The notes: generated by a model not told the origin, from the sequence alone. Positions 24,197-33,639 are shown, numbered from the stretch's first letter. The stretch is 64,000 nucleotides of DNA from Anaeromassilibacillus sp. An200 (GCF_002160025.1 NZ_NFJU01000015.1:1-64000); one strand, 5' to 3'. Numbers and translations are program-made.

Positions 24197-26039
24197 GCCG
24201 GGCGGATTTTTCCAATCATACCGCGCGGCTCTGCGCCAGATCCGCGGCATCGCCCTTCTTTACACCGCCATCCTCGCGGTGGTGCTTCCCCTTCTGATGA
24301 CGCTCACCGTCACACAGGCCAGAAGCAATTTTTCGTATTACAGTTCGGAAATGCCGATGGAGTACTACCTTTCCTCTCAGGCTTCCAGCTTTCTGTACAG
24401 TATTCTGTCCCTGTTTGTTTTGCCGCTGCTGTGGCTGTTCGCTCTGATTTTCACCGTCTCTTTGTTCCGGTATCTGCATGACAAGCGCAGCGTGGATCTG
24501 TTCCATTCCCTGCCCATCCGCCGGGAAACGATGCTTCTCAGCCGTCTGACCGCGGAACTGACGGCGCTGGTGGTTCCGCTTCTTGCAATGCTCATTGTCT
24601 GCTTTGCCATTCTGCTCTGCTTCGGCATTCCCATGCAGGCTGTGCAGGATGGGATGCTGGATCCCGGTCTGCTGTGGCTGCGTGCGCTGTTCCTGATCGT
24701 CAACGTCTTTGCGCTGATCGGGCTGATGATTTTCTTCCTCATCTGCTGCGGCACGGTCTTTGACGCTACTGTCAGCACGATTGCTTTCTGCGGCGGTCTG
24801 CCCCTTCTGCTGGCTCTCAGCCTGTCTTATCTCGGCTCCGCCCTGCCCGGCTTTTGCGGGAGTGATCTTCCCCGGTTTGTCTATGAAGGGATGAACCCGC
24901 TGATCGGCGCTTTCAGTCTGGCAAACGAGCCTGTTGTCCCGTGGCTGCTGTGGTGGCTGGGATACGGCGCTGTCCTTTTGATCGCCGCCGTGCTGCTCTA
25001 TCGCAGAAGAGCGAGCGAAGCCGCGGAAAACGCCTTCGCCTTCCCGCTGCCGCGTGTGCTGATCCGTTTTCTTGTCTCCGCCTGCTTCGGCATGTGCCTG
25101 GGACTTTTGATTCACGGCATCTACTCCTCCTTCCCCTTCCTGCTGGGGGCTTTGCTCGGAGCATTTCTCTCCCATCTGGCCATTGAAATGGTCTACCGGC
25201 GCGGCGTGAAAAACATCTGGAAAACCATGCCCTCTCTCGGTGTGGTGGCCGGACTGTTTGTGGTATTCTATCTGATCTGCGCCACCGGCTGCTTCGGCTA
25301 CACCTCTCGTATTCCCGCCGTGGAGGATGTGAAATCTGTCACCTTCACCACCTCCTTCGGCCAGACTCACAGTGCCAGCTTCTTCACCGGAACTCCACAG
25401 AGCCGCAACTACTACGGCATGATGGAGCCCATTGTGACGCAGAAAGAAAATGTCGAACAGATCGTTGCGCTGCACCAGGATATCATTGATTCCTACCACG
25501 CGATGGGGCCTCTGTATCCCATGTCGGAAGGCAGCGTGTTTGAAGTTTCCTATGAGCTGAAGGATGGCAGCAAGCTTCGCCGCCGCTTTTACAGCGCCGC
25601 TTTCCCTGAGGGCTTTCTCCAGGAGCTCGACCGCATCAGCCTGCTGCCCGAAGTGATCGAAAATACCACAGACTGCTTCTTCCTGACGCAGGACAGCTTT
25701 GACACGGTCTCCTTCTGGAATTCCAAAGAAAACGATGAATACCAATCCTTCACGCCGAACGCGGAACAGCGTTCCGCTCTCATCGAAGCGCTGCAACAGG
25801 ATTTTCTTTCGGGGATGCCGCAGAGCAGCCAGTACGATGAGCGCTGGTTTGAAATGACGCTCTCCTATCAGGGAGACTCCTCCCTTCCCGCGTTTGCGGC
25901 GGAGGACAGTCTTGCCGCTTCCCTTTTCCACTTTGATCCAAACGCATCTCTCTATCTGGACTCCGGAAGCTATCTGATCTCTTCGCAGCACTACCCGAAC
26001 ACGACGGCTCTTCTGGAAAAATACGGATGGATCGAGTAA
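24171..26039 (+). CDS. ABC transporter permease with DUF6449-like C-terminal domain
   Basis: This is a 622-residue membrane protein. ATG at 24171 lies 9 nt after GGAGG, inside the end of the ATPase gene. Residues about 25-375 hold some ten hydrophobic segments in two groups, with the SVDLFHSLPIRRETML loop common to ABC-2-type permeases of this operon class. Residues about 380-620 form a soluble domain that would face outside. It completes a YtrA-type operon that likely exports or senses cell-envelope stressors; the substrate is unknown. Confidence 0.85.
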   Translation: MTSTTFFRKPGGFFQSYRAALRQIRGIALLYTAILAVVLPLLMTLTVTQARSNFSYYSSEMPMEYYLSSQASSFLYSILSLFVLPLLWLFALIFTVSLFRYLHDKRSVDLFHSLPIRRETMLLSRLTAELTALVVPLLAMLIVCFAILLCFGIPMQAVQDGMLDPGLLWLRALFLIVNVFALIGLMIFFLICCGTVFDATVSTIAFCGGLPLLLALSLSYLGSALPGFCGSDLPRFVYEGMNPLIGAFSLANEPVVPWLLWWLGYGAVLLIAAVLLYRRRASEAAENAFAFPLPRVLIRFLVSACFGMCLGLLIHGIYSSFPFLLGALLGAFLSHLAIEMVYRRGVKNIWKTMPSLGVVAGLFVVFYLICATGCFGYTSRIPAVEDVKSVTFTTSFGQTHSASFFTGTPQSRNYYGMMEPIVTQKENVEQIVALHQDIIDSYHAMGPLYPMSEGSVFEVSYELKDGSKLRRRFYSAAFPEGFLQELDRISLLPEVIENTTDCFFLTQDSFDTVSFWNSKENDEYQSFTPNAEQRSALIEALQQDFLSGMPQSSQYDERWFEMTLSYQGDSSLPAFAAEDSLAASLFHFDPNASLYLDSGSYLISSQHYPNTTALLEKYGWIE

Positions 26040-26052
26040 AAATGACAGAAAA

Positions 26053-26102
26053 CGCGGCGGGTGCAAGCCTCCCTTGCACCCGCTTTTCGGGTGTGCTACA
26101 AT
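26053..26102 (+). promoter_or_regulatory. Terminator with embedded glpP promoter
   Basis: GCGGGTGCAAG and CTTGCACCCGC followed by TTTT (26055-26087) end the YtrA-type operon. The -35 TTGCAC (26074-26079) of the next promoter lies in the 3' arm of this stem, with TACAAT at 26097-26102, 17 bp away. Confidence 0.7.
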
Positions 26103-26165
26103 AAAAGCGACAGGTCCGGCGCGCCACCAAGCCGCCGTAAACGATGGAATCAGGGGGAACGGAAA

Positions 26166-26726
26166 ATGGATTTCAAGGAGATTATGGCGGACTGCCCCGT
26201 GATCGCGGCGGTCAAGGATATGGACGAGCTGGAACAATGTTTGAAAGCGGATATCAAGGTGGTATTTATTCTGTTCGGCACGGTGTGCAGCATCCCGCGC
26301 ATCGTGGAGCGTGTGAAGGAAACTGGCCGCTATGCCATGGTGCACTTGGATTTGATCACCGGCCTGAGCGCGAAGGAAGCCAGCGTCGATTTTATCCGGG
26401 AATACACAAAGGCAGATGGGATCATCAGCACGAAGCAGCCGATCATTGCCCGAGCCGCGGAGCTCGGCTTCTGCACCGTGCAGCGCTTCTTTGTGATCGA
26501 TTCCATGGCGCTGTCGAACGTCACGCGCCGCCACGATTCCTGTCATCCCGATTTCATTGAAATTCTGCCCGGCGTGATGCCCAAAATCATCCGGCGGATT
26601 TGCCGGGAAACACAGACTCCCATTATCGCGGGCGGCCTGATCGCAGACAAAGAAGATATCATGGCGGCACTTGGCGCGGGAGCCTGCGCCATCTCCACCA
26701 CCAACCCCAGCGTCTGGTTTATGTAA
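26166..26726 (+). CDS. glpP: Glycerol-3-phosphate responsive antiterminator GlpP
   Basis: This is a 186-residue TIM-barrel-like protein. CPVIAAVKD, VVFILFGTVCSIPRIVERVKE, VHLDLITGLSAKEASVDFI, DGIISTKQPIIARAAELGFCTVQRFFVIDSMA, EILPGVMPKII, PIIAGGLIADKEDI and ACAISTT are the GlpP signatures. In Bacillus, GlpP bound to glycerol-3-phosphate prevents termination in glp leaders. Here the next gene has exactly such a leader terminator (26887-26932), so the target is visible in the sequence. Confidence 0.95.
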   Translation: MDFKEIMADCPVIAAVKDMDELEQCLKADIKVVFILFGTVCSIPRIVERVKETGRYAMVHLDLITGLSAKEASVDFIREYTKADGIISTKQPIIARAAELGFCTVQRFFVIDSMALSNVTRRHDSCHPDFIEILPGVMPKIIRRICRETQTPIIAGGLIADKEDIMAALGAGACAISTTNPSVWFM

Positions 26727-26772
26727 CGGTTCGTACAAAAAATCAGGAATTTCTCCTGTTTTTCAGATCTAC

Positions 26773-26932
26773 TTGCAATCATTGCTTTTGTGTGCTACAA
26801 TACAGATAGAATCGTGTGGAAAGCAGCAGAAGATTCCGCACGGCTTTGAGACGAACTGAATCTGTTTTGCGAGAGAGAGTTGAGTCAAGCAAAAAGAAAC
26901 CCGTAAAGGGTTTCTTTGGCTTGGCTTTTTTT
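26773..26932 (+). promoter_or_regulatory. Promoter and GlpP-type leader with intrinsic terminator
   Basis: TTGCAA (26773-26778) and TACAAT (26796-26801) are 17 bp apart. The leader of about 170 nt contains AAAGAAACCC and GGGTTTCTTT (26893-26917), extended by AAGC/GCTT, followed by a run of seven T. It lies 46 bp before the oxidase start, so transcription would stop unless antiterminated, presumably by GlpP. Confidence 0.8.
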
Positions 26933-26977
26933 GCGTCCTCACGCAGCTTTTCCGGTTCGGGAACAGGAGGAAAGAGA

Positions 26978-28417
26978 ATGGTTGACGTAGTCATCGTCGG
27001 AGGCGGCGTATGCGGCTGTTCGCTGCTCTACGAGCTGAGCCGCTATAAGCTCAGCGCTGTGCTGGTGGAAAAGGAGAACGACGTTTCCGTCGGTACCACA
27101 AAAGCCAACAGTGCCATTGTACACGCGGGATATGACCCGCATCCGGGCACCACAATGGCTCGGTATAACGTGGAAGGCAATGCGCTTGTCAAGGAGCTTT
27201 GCGAAAAGCTGGACGTTCCCTATAAGCAAATCGGCAGCCTTGTGCTCGCCTTCGACGCCGATCAGGACGCTCTGGTCCGCGAGCTGTTTGACCGCGGCAC
27301 ACAAAACGGTGTGCCTGGCATGAAGGTGCTCTCCGCCGCGGAGGTGCGCGAGATGGAGCCGAATGTGAGTCCCGAGGTCACCAGTGCCCTTTACGCTCCC
27401 AGCGCCGGAATCGTCAGCCCCTGGGAGCTGGCCATCGCACTGGCGGAAACAGCTGTGAAAAACGGGGCACAGGTAGAGCTGAACAGTGAAGTCACATCCA
27501 TCCAGCCAATCGACGGCGGCTTCCGCGTTACGGCCGGCGGCAAGGAGATTGACACCCGCTTCGTCGTCAACGCCGCCGGAATCTGGAGCGATAAAATCAA
27601 CGACATGGCGGCCCCTCACACCTTCACCGTCTCCGCGAACAAGGGCGAATATTTCCTGCTCGACAAGAGCCAGGGAACGCTGGTCAACCACGTCATTTTC
27701 CAATGCCCCAGCAAAGTGGGCAAGGGTGTGCTTGTCTCCCCCACCGTACACGGCAACCTGATTGTCGGCCCGAACGCTGAGGACGCGGAAAAGGACGATC
27801 TTGGAACAACAGGCGATGGGTTGGCCTTTGTCCGCAAAATGGCGCTCCGGTCTGTCCCCGACATCAATTTCCGGGACTCCATCCGCAATTTCGCGGGTCT
27901 GCGCGCCAACACGGAGATCGATGACTTCCTTGTGGGCGAGACGGAGCAAAAAGGATTCTTCAATATCGCAGGCATCAAATCCCCTGGCCTGACCTCCGCC
28001 CCGGCCATCGCGCGCGATGTGGTGCGGATGCTCGGGAAAGCCGGTCTGACGCTGGATCCGAAAGAAACGTTTGTGGACGAGCGCCATGTGGTGCGCTTCA
28101 AACATCTTTCCCACGAGGAACGCGCCGCCGCCATCGCGAAAAATCCGCTGTACGGACAGATCGTCTGCCGCTGCGAGACCATTACCGAGGGCGAGATCGT
28201 CGACGCCCTGCACCGTCCGCTCCCCCCCTGTTCCATTGACGGCGTAAAGCGGCGCTGCGGTTCCGGCATGGGACGCTGCCAAGGCGGCTTCTGCGGCCCC
28301 AGAGTACAGCAGATCATTGCCCGTGAACTTGGCATCCCGCAGGAAGCGGTCATGATGGATCGCGCCGGAACGGCTGTTATCACCGGCGAGACAAAGATGG
28401 GAGGGCGTACAGAATGA
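26978..28417 (+). CDS. FAD-dependent glycerol-3-phosphate dehydrogenase-like oxidoreductase with [2Fe-2S] domain
   Basis: This 479-residue protein starts after AGGAGG. The N-terminal DAO-type FAD fold begins VVIVGGGVCGCSLLYEL and includes FAGLRANTE near the substrate site. The C-terminal 90 residues are a BFD-like [2Fe-2S] domain with C397-x-C399, C434 and C439. This GlpA-type layout oxidises glycerol-3-phosphate to dihydroxyacetone phosphate and passes electrons to the partner flavoprotein. Frames overlap by ATGA through the next two genes, which implies one complex. The GlpP leader supports the substrate. Confidence 0.9.
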   Translation: MVDVVIVGGGVCGCSLLYELSRYKLSAVLVEKENDVSVGTTKANSAIVHAGYDPHPGTTMARYNVEGNALVKELCEKLDVPYKQIGSLVLAFDADQDALVRELFDRGTQNGVPGMKVLSAAEVREMEPNVSPEVTSALYAPSAGIVSPWELAIALAETAVKNGAQVELNSEVTSIQPIDGGFRVTAGGKEIDTRFVVNAAGIWSDKINDMAAPHTFTVSANKGEYFLLDKSQGTLVNHVIFQCPSKVGKGVLVSPTVHGNLIVGPNAEDAEKDDLGTTGDGLAFVRKMALRSVPDINFRDSIRNFAGLRANTEIDDFLVGETEQKGFFNIAGIKSPGLTSAPAIARDVVRMLGKAGLTLDPKETFVDERHVVRFKHLSHEERAAAIAKNPLYGQIVCRCETITEGEIVDALHRPLPPCSIDGVKRRCGSGMGRCQGGFCGPRVQQIIARELGIPQEAVMMDRAGTAVITGETKMGGRTE

Positions 28418-29688
28418 ACGAAACCCTGTATGATGTCATTGTGGTCGGCGGCGGCCCCGCCGGTCTTGCGGCCGCGCTGGAGGCTGCGAAGGAAGGCGCC
28501 GGTAAGGTGCTGATCCTGGAGCGCAACAACGAGCTGGGCGGTATTCTCAACCAGTGCATTCACAATGGCTTCGGCCTGCAATTTTTCAAGGAGGAGCTGA
28601 CCGGCCCTGAATATGCCAGCCGCTTTATCGACAAGCTGGCGGACGCGGGTGTGGAAGTGATGCTCGGCGCGATGGTCCTCGATGTGTCTGCGGATAAAAC
28701 CGTTCACGCGATGAGCCGTGAGCACGGCTATATGCAGCTTCGCGCGAAATCCGTCGTACTGAACATGGGCTGCCGGGAACGCACGCGCGGCGCGATCGCC
28801 ATTCCGGGCGATCGTCCCGCTGGCGTCTTTACCGCTGGCGCGGCCCAGCTTTACATGAATATTGAGGGCTATATGGTCGGCAAGCGCGTGGTTATCCTCG
28901 GCTCCGGCGACATTGGCCTGATTATGGCCCGCCGCATGACGCTCGAGGGCGCCAAGGTGCTGGCCTGTGTGGAGCTTATGCCGTACTCCAACGGCCTGAA
29001 CCGCAATATCGTCCAGTGCCTGAACGACTATGACATTCCGCTTTATCTCTCCCACACAATCGTTGACATCAAGGGCGACAAGCGGGTAGAGCAGGTAGTG
29101 GTGGCGAAGGTGGATGAAAAACGCAATCCGATCCCCGGCACGGAGATCACCTTTGACTGCGACACTGTTCTGCTCTCCGTCGGTCTGATTCCGGAAAACG
29201 AGCTGTCCCGCCAGGCTGGCGTGGAAATTGACCGGCGTACCAACGGTCCTGTTGTCTATGAAAACATGGAAACCTCGATCCCCGGTGTATTTGCCAGCGG
29301 CAACGTGGTGCACGTCCACGATCTGGTCGACTTCGTGACGCAGGAAAGCCAGCGGGCAGGACGGGCCGCCGCGCTTTACGCAAAAAACGGCGAACCGCAG
29401 GGGCCGTGCATCGCTGTGGAAAACGGCAGCGCTGTCACCTACACCGTGCCGCAGAAAATCCGTACGGAGAACGTGGATAAATTCGTGGAGATTTTCTTCC
29501 GCGTGAACTTTGTCTATACCAATATGGTGATCCAGATCTCGTCCGGCGGCGAGGTGCTGGCTCGTTTCAAGCGGGAACATATGGCTCCGGGCGAGATGGA
29601 AAAGGTCGCCTTCCCGAAGGCCTTGTTCCCGAAAATCCGGGATGGAAAAATCACGGTTTCCGTCGTGAAGGAGGAGGATGCAGAATGA
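28414..29688 (+). CDS. FAD/NAD-dependent oxidoreductase (GlpB-like partner)
   Basis: This 424-residue protein has two dinucleotide-binding motifs: VVGGGPAGLAAALEAAKEG near the N-terminus and VVILGSGDIGLIMARRM near 165. It also has cysteines in NQCIHNGFG and NMGCRERTRG. It belongs to the pyridine nucleotide-disulphide family, as in the clostridial partner of the GlpA-like protein and distinct from E. coli GlpB. It probably relays electrons from the first subunit to NAD or ferredoxin. Start and stop overlap both neighbours by 4 nt. Confidence 0.9.
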   Translation: MNETLYDVIVVGGGPAGLAAALEAAKEGAGKVLILERNNELGGILNQCIHNGFGLQFFKEELTGPEYASRFIDKLADAGVEVMLGAMVLDVSADKTVHAMSREHGYMQLRAKSVVLNMGCRERTRGAIAIPGDRPAGVFTAGAAQLYMNIEGYMVGKRVVILGSGDIGLIMARRMTLEGAKVLACVELMPYSNGLNRNIVQCLNDYDIPLYLSHTIVDIKGDKRVEQVVVAKVDEKRNPIPGTEITFDCDTVLLSVGLIPENELSRQAGVEIDRRTNGPVVYENMETSIPGVFASGNVVHVHDLVDFVTQESQRAGRAAALYAKNGEPQGPCIAVENGSAVTYTVPQKIRTENVDKFVEIFFRVNFVYTNMVIQISSGGEVLARFKREHMAPGEMEKVAFPKALFPKIRDGKITVSVVKEEDAE

Positions 29689-30038
29689 CCGAGCTGATTT
29701 GCATTGTCTGCCCGAAGGGCTGCCACCTGAAGGTGGATGAGGAAAACGGCTTCTCCGTAACGGGAAACAGCTGTCCGCACGGCGCGGAATACGGCCGCAA
29801 AGAATTGACCAACCCCACACGCGTTATCACCTCCACTGTCTGTGTGGAGGGCGGAACACTCCGCCGCGCCTCTGTTAAAACAAGCTCTGACATTCCGAAG
29901 GGAAAAATTTTCGAGGCGATGCGTTTGCTGGACAATGTAACCATCCCGGCTCCCGTCGCGATCGGGGATGTGGTGGTGAAGGACATTCTTGGACTGGGAG
30001 TTGATTTTATCGCAACCAAGAATGTTCCCAAGCTTTGA
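29685..30038 (+). CDS. DUF1667 iron-sulfur-like protein
   Basis: This 117-residue protein opens MTELICIVCPKGCHL, giving C6, C9, C13 and then C30 in GNSCPHG, a likely cluster-binding set. The C-terminal part (GKIFEAMRLLDNVTIPAPVAIGDVVVKDILG) is the DUF1667 core. Such proteins follow FAD-dependent glycerol-3-phosphate oxidases in Clostridia, so it is probably the third subunit, a role analogous to but unrelated in sequence to GlpC. Confidence 0.9.
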   Translation: MTELICIVCPKGCHLKVDEENGFSVTGNSCPHGAEYGRKELTNPTRVITSTVCVEGGTLRRASVKTSSDIPKGKIFEAMRLLDNVTIPAPVAIGDVVVKDILGLGVDFIATKNVPKL

Positions 30039-30054
30039 GAAAAAACAGCCAAAC

Positions 30055-30085
30055 AGCCGGGGGATCCGATCCTCCGGCTATTTTT
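30055..30085 (+). terminator. Terminator of the glycerol-3-phosphate operon
   Basis: AGCCGGGGGAT and ATCCTCCGGCT form a stem with one mismatch, followed by ATTTTT. Confidence 0.85.
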
Positions 30086-30127
30086 ATCCGAGATTTTTTA
30101 TCCATTTGCAAAAAATTTGTGGAAGAT

Positions 30128-30156
30128 TTGACGAAAGAGTGAGAATGGAGTACAAT
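30128..30156 (+). promoter_or_regulatory. Promoter of the MATE gene
   Basis: TTGACG (30128-30133) and TACAAT (30151-30156) are 17 bp apart. Confidence 0.7.
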
Positions 30157-30208
30157 GAAAAAAATAAGCGAATAAAGCGAAACTGCAAAAAGAAAAGGTG
30201 AATGGAAC

Positions 30209-31609
30209 GTGATTCTCTCAAAACTGCTGCGAACACACGCCATGGTGCGCGGCCATGAGCTGGAAGGTCCAATTCCCACAGACGGTGCGCTCTTAAAGGA
30301 AACGCTTCGGATCGCCTGGCCCTCTATGTTGGAGTCCTTTCTGGTCGCTCTGGTAGGCTTCATTGATACCATCATGGTGAGCAGCCTTGGTACAGCGGCA
30401 ATTGCGGCAGTCGGCCTGACAACGCAGCCCAAATTTATTTGTCTGGCCGTCTTTCTCTCGCTCAACGTCGCGGTTTCCGCACTTGTGGCACGGCGGCGCG
30501 GTGAGGACGATTCCGCCAAAGCTAATCGTGTGCTTGTGCAATCCATCCTGATTACGCTCGGCCTCACACTTGTGATCAGTACAGCCGCCGTGGTCTTTGC
30601 CGATCCTATCATGCGGCTGGCGGGAACCGCACCAGACACACATGAAGAAGCCACGGCCTATTTCCGTATTATCTCGGGCGGCATGGTGTTCAACACGCTG
30701 ACCATGGTGATCAACGCCGCACAGCGCGGCGCGGGCAACACCCGCATAGCCATGAAAACAAACATTGTGGCAAACGCGGTCAACATCTGCTTCAACTATC
30801 TTCTGATCGGCGGAAATCTCGGCTTTCCCCGTCTCGGCGTACGCGGCGCGGCGATCGCAACCGTACTCGGCACCGTCGTGGCCTGCGGCATGAGCCTGCG
30901 CTCCGCCCTGCATCGCGACCATTTCATCAGCCTGCGCGGGAGAATCCGCATTTCCTTTGATCGGGAGACTCTGCGCGCCATTATGAACATCGGTTCCAGC
31001 ACACTGGCCGAGCAGATGTTTCTGCGCATCGGTTTCCTTACCTACAGCATCATTGTGGCGAACCTCGGCACGACAGCCTTTGCGGCCCATCAGGTGGGCA
31101 TGAATATCATGAGCATTTCCTTTTCCTTTGGAGACGGGCTTTCCGTGGCGTCTGTCGCGCTGGTCGGGCGCAGCCTTGGCGAAAAGCGGCGGGATCTCGC
31201 GCGTATTTACGGTGGGATCTGTCAAAAGGTGGGCGTCTTTTTCTCTGCTGTGCTCTCCATTATTTATCTGGTATTCAGCCGCCAAATCTTTCTCCTGTTT
31301 TCGGATGAAACCGATATTCTCTCCTATGGCGATATGATCATGCGGCTCATGGTTGTTGTGGTATTTCTGCAAATTTCTCAGGTGGTATTCACCGGCTGTC
31401 TGCGGGGTGCGGGTGATGCGAAATATACAGCTCTTGTCTCCCTGATCAGCGTTGCTTTTGTGCGCCCGTTCAGCGGCTGGCTTCTCTGCTACCCGCTGGG
31501 ACTGGGACTGTTTGGCGCCTGGCTGGGACTTGCCACCGATCAGCTGGTACGTTTCCTGATGACTTATATCCGCTTCCGCAAAGGAAAGTGGGTCAATCTC
31601 AAAATTTAA
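30209..31609 (+). CDS. MATE family efflux transporter
   Basis: This 466-residue protein has twelve hydrophobic segments in two similar halves. It starts with GTG after AAAAGGTG; an ATG 7 nt upstream is in another frame. Typical MATE sequences are PSMLESFLVALVGFIDTIMVSSLGTAAIAAVGL, NIVANAVNICFNYLLIGGNLGFPRLGVRGAAIATVLG and AHQVGMNIMSISFSFGDGLSVAS. It exports drugs or metabolites using Na+ or H+. It has its own promoter and no regulator beside it. Confidence 0.93.
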   Translation: MILSKLLRTHAMVRGHELEGPIPTDGALLKETLRIAWPSMLESFLVALVGFIDTIMVSSLGTAAIAAVGLTTQPKFICLAVFLSLNVAVSALVARRRGEDDSAKANRVLVQSILITLGLTLVISTAAVVFADPIMRLAGTAPDTHEEATAYFRIISGGMVFNTLTMVINAAQRGAGNTRIAMKTNIVANAVNICFNYLLIGGNLGFPRLGVRGAAIATVLGTVVACGMSLRSALHRDHFISLRGRIRISFDRETLRAIMNIGSSTLAEQMFLRIGFLTYSIIVANLGTTAFAAHQVGMNIMSISFSFGDGLSVASVALVGRSLGEKRRDLARIYGGICQKVGVFFSAVLSIIYLVFSRQIFLLFSDETDILSYGDMIMRLMVVVVFLQISQVVFTGCLRGAGDAKYTALVSLISVAFVRPFSGWLLCYPLGLGLFGAWLGLATDQLVRFLMTYIRFRKGKWVNLKI

Positions 31610-31660
31610 ACGATGGGTTCAACCGGATCCATGGGTACATAGGGAAAGGAGGGAAAAGGC

Positions 31661-33568
31661 TTGCAGCTTCTTGATCTGCTGCGGGAGGAATTTGTTCTGC
31701 TGAACCGCCGGCCCGCTTCCAAAAACGAAGCGCTGCTCCTGATGACACAGGCTCTGGAACGCGGAGGGGTACTGGAAGACTCCATGGAATTTTTGCGCTG
31801 TGTCTTGCAGCGGGAGCAAGAGGGCACGACAGGCGTGGGAGACGGCGTGGCGATCCCGCATGCGCGTTCTCCCGCGGTGCGCGTTCCCGCGCTGGCCGCT
31901 ATGACTGTACCGGAGGGCGTGGAATTTGATGCTCTGGACGGACAGCCGGTGCGCCTGCTTTTTCTCATTGCCACACCGCCGGAGAAGGGTTCCGGAACAC
32001 ACCTTGAAGTTCTCAGCAGCTTAGCGGCCCTTTTGATGGAAAGCTCCTTTCGGGAAACACTGGAACGCGCCGGTTCACCGGAGGAATTCCGCTATATCGT
32101 TGAGCAGGCCGAGCATCGCAAAGCCTCCTCCTCCCTCTCTTCCGGCGAATTGCCGCGCGTGCTGGCTGTGACCGCCTGCCCAACAGGAATTGCTCACACG
32201 TATATGGCCGCGGAACAGTTGGAAAAAGCATCCGCACGCCATGGCATCTCCGTGAAGGTAGAGACAAACGGAGCGGCTGGGCGGCGCAACGTCCTGACCG
32301 ATGAGGAAATCCGCGCCTGCGAGGGAATTATCGTGGCGGCGGACGCGGCTGTGGAGTTGGACCGCTTTCGGGGAAAACCAGTTCTGTTTGTACCAGTCAG
32401 CGAAGCGATCCGCCATCCGGACAAGCTTCTTTTTCAGGCGGTGTCCGGTGAAATTCCCAATTATGAGGGAGGCGTCTCCACCGGGCTGCACAGCATCTCA
32501 CGCATTGCACACACCATTTACAGCCACCTGATGAACGGTGTCTCCCATATGCTCCCCTTTGTCATTGGAGGAGGCCTGTTGATTGCTTTGGCCTATCTGG
32601 TGGACTCCATTTTGGCCCCGGATGGGCCTGCACTCACCTTTGGCAGCAATTCCGCACTGGCCTACTTTCTGAAAGAAGAGGCCGGAGAAATAGCCTTTGG
32701 TTTCATGCTTCCCATTTTATCCGGCTACATTGCGAAGAGTATAGCCGATCGCCCCGGTCTTGTGGTGGGATTTGTAGCAGGCGCTCTGGCCGGAAGCGGA
32801 GGCGGCGGCTTCCTGGGAGCGCTTTTAGCCGGTTTCCTCGCCGGATATGTCATGCAGCTTGTGAAACGGATGCTCCGATTTCTCCCGGCGGGAATGGAAG
32901 GAGCCAAGCCTGTTCTGTTTTATCCGGTGATCGGCCTGCTTTCTGTCTGCGCTCTGACGGTGCTGGTCCTGGATCCTCCCATTTCCCACGTTAATGCCGC
33001 TCTCACCAACTGGCTTTCCTCTCTCGACGACATCGGCACGGTAGCTCTTGGGGTTTTGCTTGCGGCGATGATGAGTGTGGATATGGGCGGACCTGTCAAC
33101 AAGGCGGCTTACGTTTTTGCGACTGCTTCCCTGGTGAACGCGGCGGGCAACCCGGTTTCCTCCCCGCTCATGGCCTCCGTTATGCTGGGCGGCATGGTAC
33201 CGCCTCTTGCTATCGCGCTGGCAACCGTGCTGTTCCGTTCCCGCTTCACAACGCGCCAGCAGCAAACAGGCATGATGAATTTTATCATGGGGCTTTCCTT
33301 TATCACAGAAGGCGCCATTCCCTTTGCCGCTTCGGATCTGCGCGTCATTCCGGCATGCATGCTGGGCTCAGCGGTGGCAGGGGGAATTTCTGCTTACTTC
33401 CGCTGCTCGCTTCAGGCTCCCCATGGAGGAATTTTTGTGTTTGCTCTCGTGCCCAACTGGCCGATGTACTTTCTGGCTCTGGCTGCGGGTACTTTGATCT
33501 CGGCTCTGGCACTTGGGCTGATGCGGCATCCTAACCAAGGAAAGCAGGACGAAGAAAACGGCCGATAA
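31661..33568 (+). CDS. fruA: PTS fructose-type transporter subunit EIIABC
   Basis: This 635-residue fusion has three domains. EIIA (1-145) has phosphoacceptor H67 in VAIPHARS. EIIB (about 165-265) has C173 in VTACPTGIAHTYMAAE. EIIC (about 290-625) has nine or so hydrophobic segments and the DMGGPVNKAAY motif. The start is TTG, 8 nt after AAAGGAGGGA; no ATG is better placed. It imports and phosphorylates fructose or a related sugar. The 1-phosphofructokinase and DeoR regulator genes that usually accompany fruA are missing, so the sugar is uncertain. Confidence 0.92.
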   Translation: MQLLDLLREEFVLLNRRPASKNEALLLMTQALERGGVLEDSMEFLRCVLQREQEGTTGVGDGVAIPHARSPAVRVPALAAMTVPEGVEFDALDGQPVRLLFLIATPPEKGSGTHLEVLSSLAALLMESSFRETLERAGSPEEFRYIVEQAEHRKASSSLSSGELPRVLAVTACPTGIAHTYMAAEQLEKASARHGISVKVETNGAAGRRNVLTDEEIRACEGIIVAADAAVELDRFRGKPVLFVPVSEAIRHPDKLLFQAVSGEIPNYEGGVSTGLHSISRIAHTIYSHLMNGVSHMLPFVIGGGLLIALAYLVDSILAPDGPALTFGSNSALAYFLKEEAGEIAFGFMLPILSGYIAKSIADRPGLVVGFVAGALAGSGGGGFLGALLAGFLAGYVMQLVKRMLRFLPAGMEGAKPVLFYPVIGLLSVCALTVLVLDPPISHVNAALTNWLSSLDDIGTVALGVLLAAMMSVDMGGPVNKAAYVFATASLVNAAGNPVSSPLMASVMLGGMVPPLAIALATVLFRSRFTTRQQQTGMMNFIMGLSFITEGAIPFAASDLRVIPACMLGSAVAGGISAYFRCSLQAPHGGIFVFALVPNWPMYFLALAAGTLISALALGLMRHPNQGKQDEENGR

Positions 33569-33590
33569 CACCACAGAATATGAAATAATA

Positions 33591-33639
33591 AAACCGGCGG
33601 CTTCCTGAGCTTTGTGTGCTCAGAAAGCCGCCGGTTTTT
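33591..33639. terminator. Bidirectional intrinsic terminator
   Basis: AAACCGGCGGCTT-CTGAGC and its complement (33618-33637) form a long stem with A and T runs on either side, between converging operons. Confidence 0.92.

Noticed and set aside
24216-26738. Long minus-strand frame of 840 codons
   Set aside because: It runs across both the ABC permease gene and glpP on the other strand, and its composition (H, Q, R, G rich) is that of a shadow frame.
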